Assembly: GCA_947174215.1 (NCBI GenBank)
Contig: CAMWIB010000080.1
Location: 1 to 5,665 of the forward strand
Direction of reading: 5' to 3'
Length of the DNA stretch: 5,665 bases
DNA from: an uncultured Clostridia bacterium
Lineage (GTDB): Bacteria; Bacillota; Clostridia; Christensenellales; CAG-917
Shown here: positions 5,494-5,665 of the stretch, piece after piece
Position numbering within the stretch: the stretch's first letter is position 1
How the letters are laid out: every line of letters begins with the position of its first letter
Translations under genes and position numbers: made by a program
The notes under the pieces: generated by a model
Database searches by the model: none
Told to the model about the DNA's origin: nothing
Seen by the model: the letters and a program-made list of their open reading frames with translations, nothing else

Positions 5494-5622
5494 ACAATGT
5501 TCCACAGACAATGTTTCACATAAGTATTATCGGATTTACGGTATCTAAACGAGGGAATTTTGCGCTTATAGTTTTGTGATGCGTAGTAACAAATAACGAG
5601 CGTGAAACATTCGTGAAACATA
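5494..5622. repeat. Inverted pairs of TGTTYCAC half-sites
   Basis: Two tandem 14-bp units, ACAATGTTCCACAG (5494-5507) and ACAATGTTTCACAT (5508-5521), differ at two positions. About 80 bp further on, two tandem 11-bp units, CGTGAAACATT (5601-5611) and CGTGAAACATA (5612-5622), carry the reverse complement. The cores TGTTCCAC, TGTTTCAC, GTGAAACA and GTGAAACA each match one half of the ParB/Spo0J parS consensus TGTTNCACGTGAAACA. True parS sites have the halves touching, and these do not, so a parS function is only a possibility. In RNA, 5510-5519 and 5602-5611 could pair over 10 bp. Binding of some dimeric regulator is the general inference. Confidence 0.6.
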
Positions 5623-5633
5623 TGCTAACGCGC

Positions 5634-5663
5634 TTGCATAGCCGCTTTAATATATGCTATAAA
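5634..5663 (+). promoter_or_regulatory. Candidate extended -10 promoter at the window end
   Basis: TATAAA (5658-5663) is preceded by TG one base upstream (5655-5656), the extended -10 pattern. TTGCAT (5634-5639) with an 18-bp spacer is a poor -35. It would drive a gene starting beyond the window. The half-site array lies 12 bp upstream of the -35, a fitting place for a regulator. Confidence 0.35.
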
Positions 5664-5665
5664 AA

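Larger units (their letters stand above)
5316..5665. other. 350-bp intergenic region after rnc with no supported gene
   Basis: I see no open reading frame with a ribosome-binding site on either strand, and nothing resembling a tRNA or rRNA. It holds an intrinsic terminator (5422-5456), an AT-rich stretch (5451-5497), an array of four 8-bp half-sites in two inverted pairs (5494-5622), and a candidate promoter at the window end. The 105 nt between rnc and the terminator have no recognisable element beyond short repeats (TAGCTGT and GATAAGC, each twice). In relatives smc often follows rnc. If it does here, it begins beyond the window and is transcribed separately. Confidence 0.6.

Noticed and set aside
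5498..5520. DnaA boxes (TTATNCACA) in the region after rnc
   Set aside because: TGTTCCACA and TGTTTCACA match at only seven of nine positions, and there is no other sign of a replication origin.
1..5665. CRISPR array, insertion sequence, tRNA, or phage genes
   Set aside because: No regularly spaced repeats of CRISPR type, no transposase-like coding sequence, and no tRNA cloverleaf were seen on either strand.

Overview
The window looks like part of the chromosome of an anaerobic, fermentative Firmicute, most likely an uncultured member of the Clostridia. I infer this from the gene set and order (pta, ackA, rpmF, plsX, rnc, all on the + strand), Gram-positive style Shine-Dalgarno sequences, near-consensus sigma-A type promoters, and intergenic DNA that is clearly more AT-rich than the genes. 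No species can be named from the sequence alone.

Region 1 (1-2380) is the acetate module. Phosphate acetyltransferase (pta) and acetate kinase (ackA) are separated by a short spacer holding a GC-rich hairpin, and a strong intrinsic terminator follows ackA. Together they turn acetyl-CoA into acetate and ATP. Region 2 (2386-2956) is a single small gene for a LURP-one-related (tubby-like fold) protein. It has its own near-perfect promoter and an 11-bp leader stem-loop. Region 3 (3037-3337) is rpmF (ribosomal protein L32, zinc-ribbon form) with its own consensus promoter and a strong terminator. Region 4 (3338-5456) is plsX (phospholipid synthesis) followed by rnc (RNase III), ending in an intrinsic terminator. 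The plsX leader carries an imperfect direct repeat, and a 27-bp tandem duplication spans the plsX stop codon. Region 5 (5457-5665) has no gene that I can support. It holds four copies of an 8-bp motif in two inverted pairs, matching the halves of the ParB/Spo0J parS consensus, and a possible extended -10 promoter at the edge of the window.

The genes are all housekeeping genes. The unusual points are in the arrangement. From general knowledge, related Firmicutes often have yceD (DUF177) before rpmF and acpP (acyl carrier protein) between plsX and rnc, with smc after rnc. Here yceD and acpP are absent from their usual places, the cluster is cut into separately transcribed units by terminators, and the space after rnc holds the inverted half-site array. 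I see no obvious new multi-gene system. The best leads are the half-site array, the duplication at the plsX-rnc junction, the dyads upstream of plsX and pta, and an Asp-to-Asn change at a metal-binding position of RNase III.
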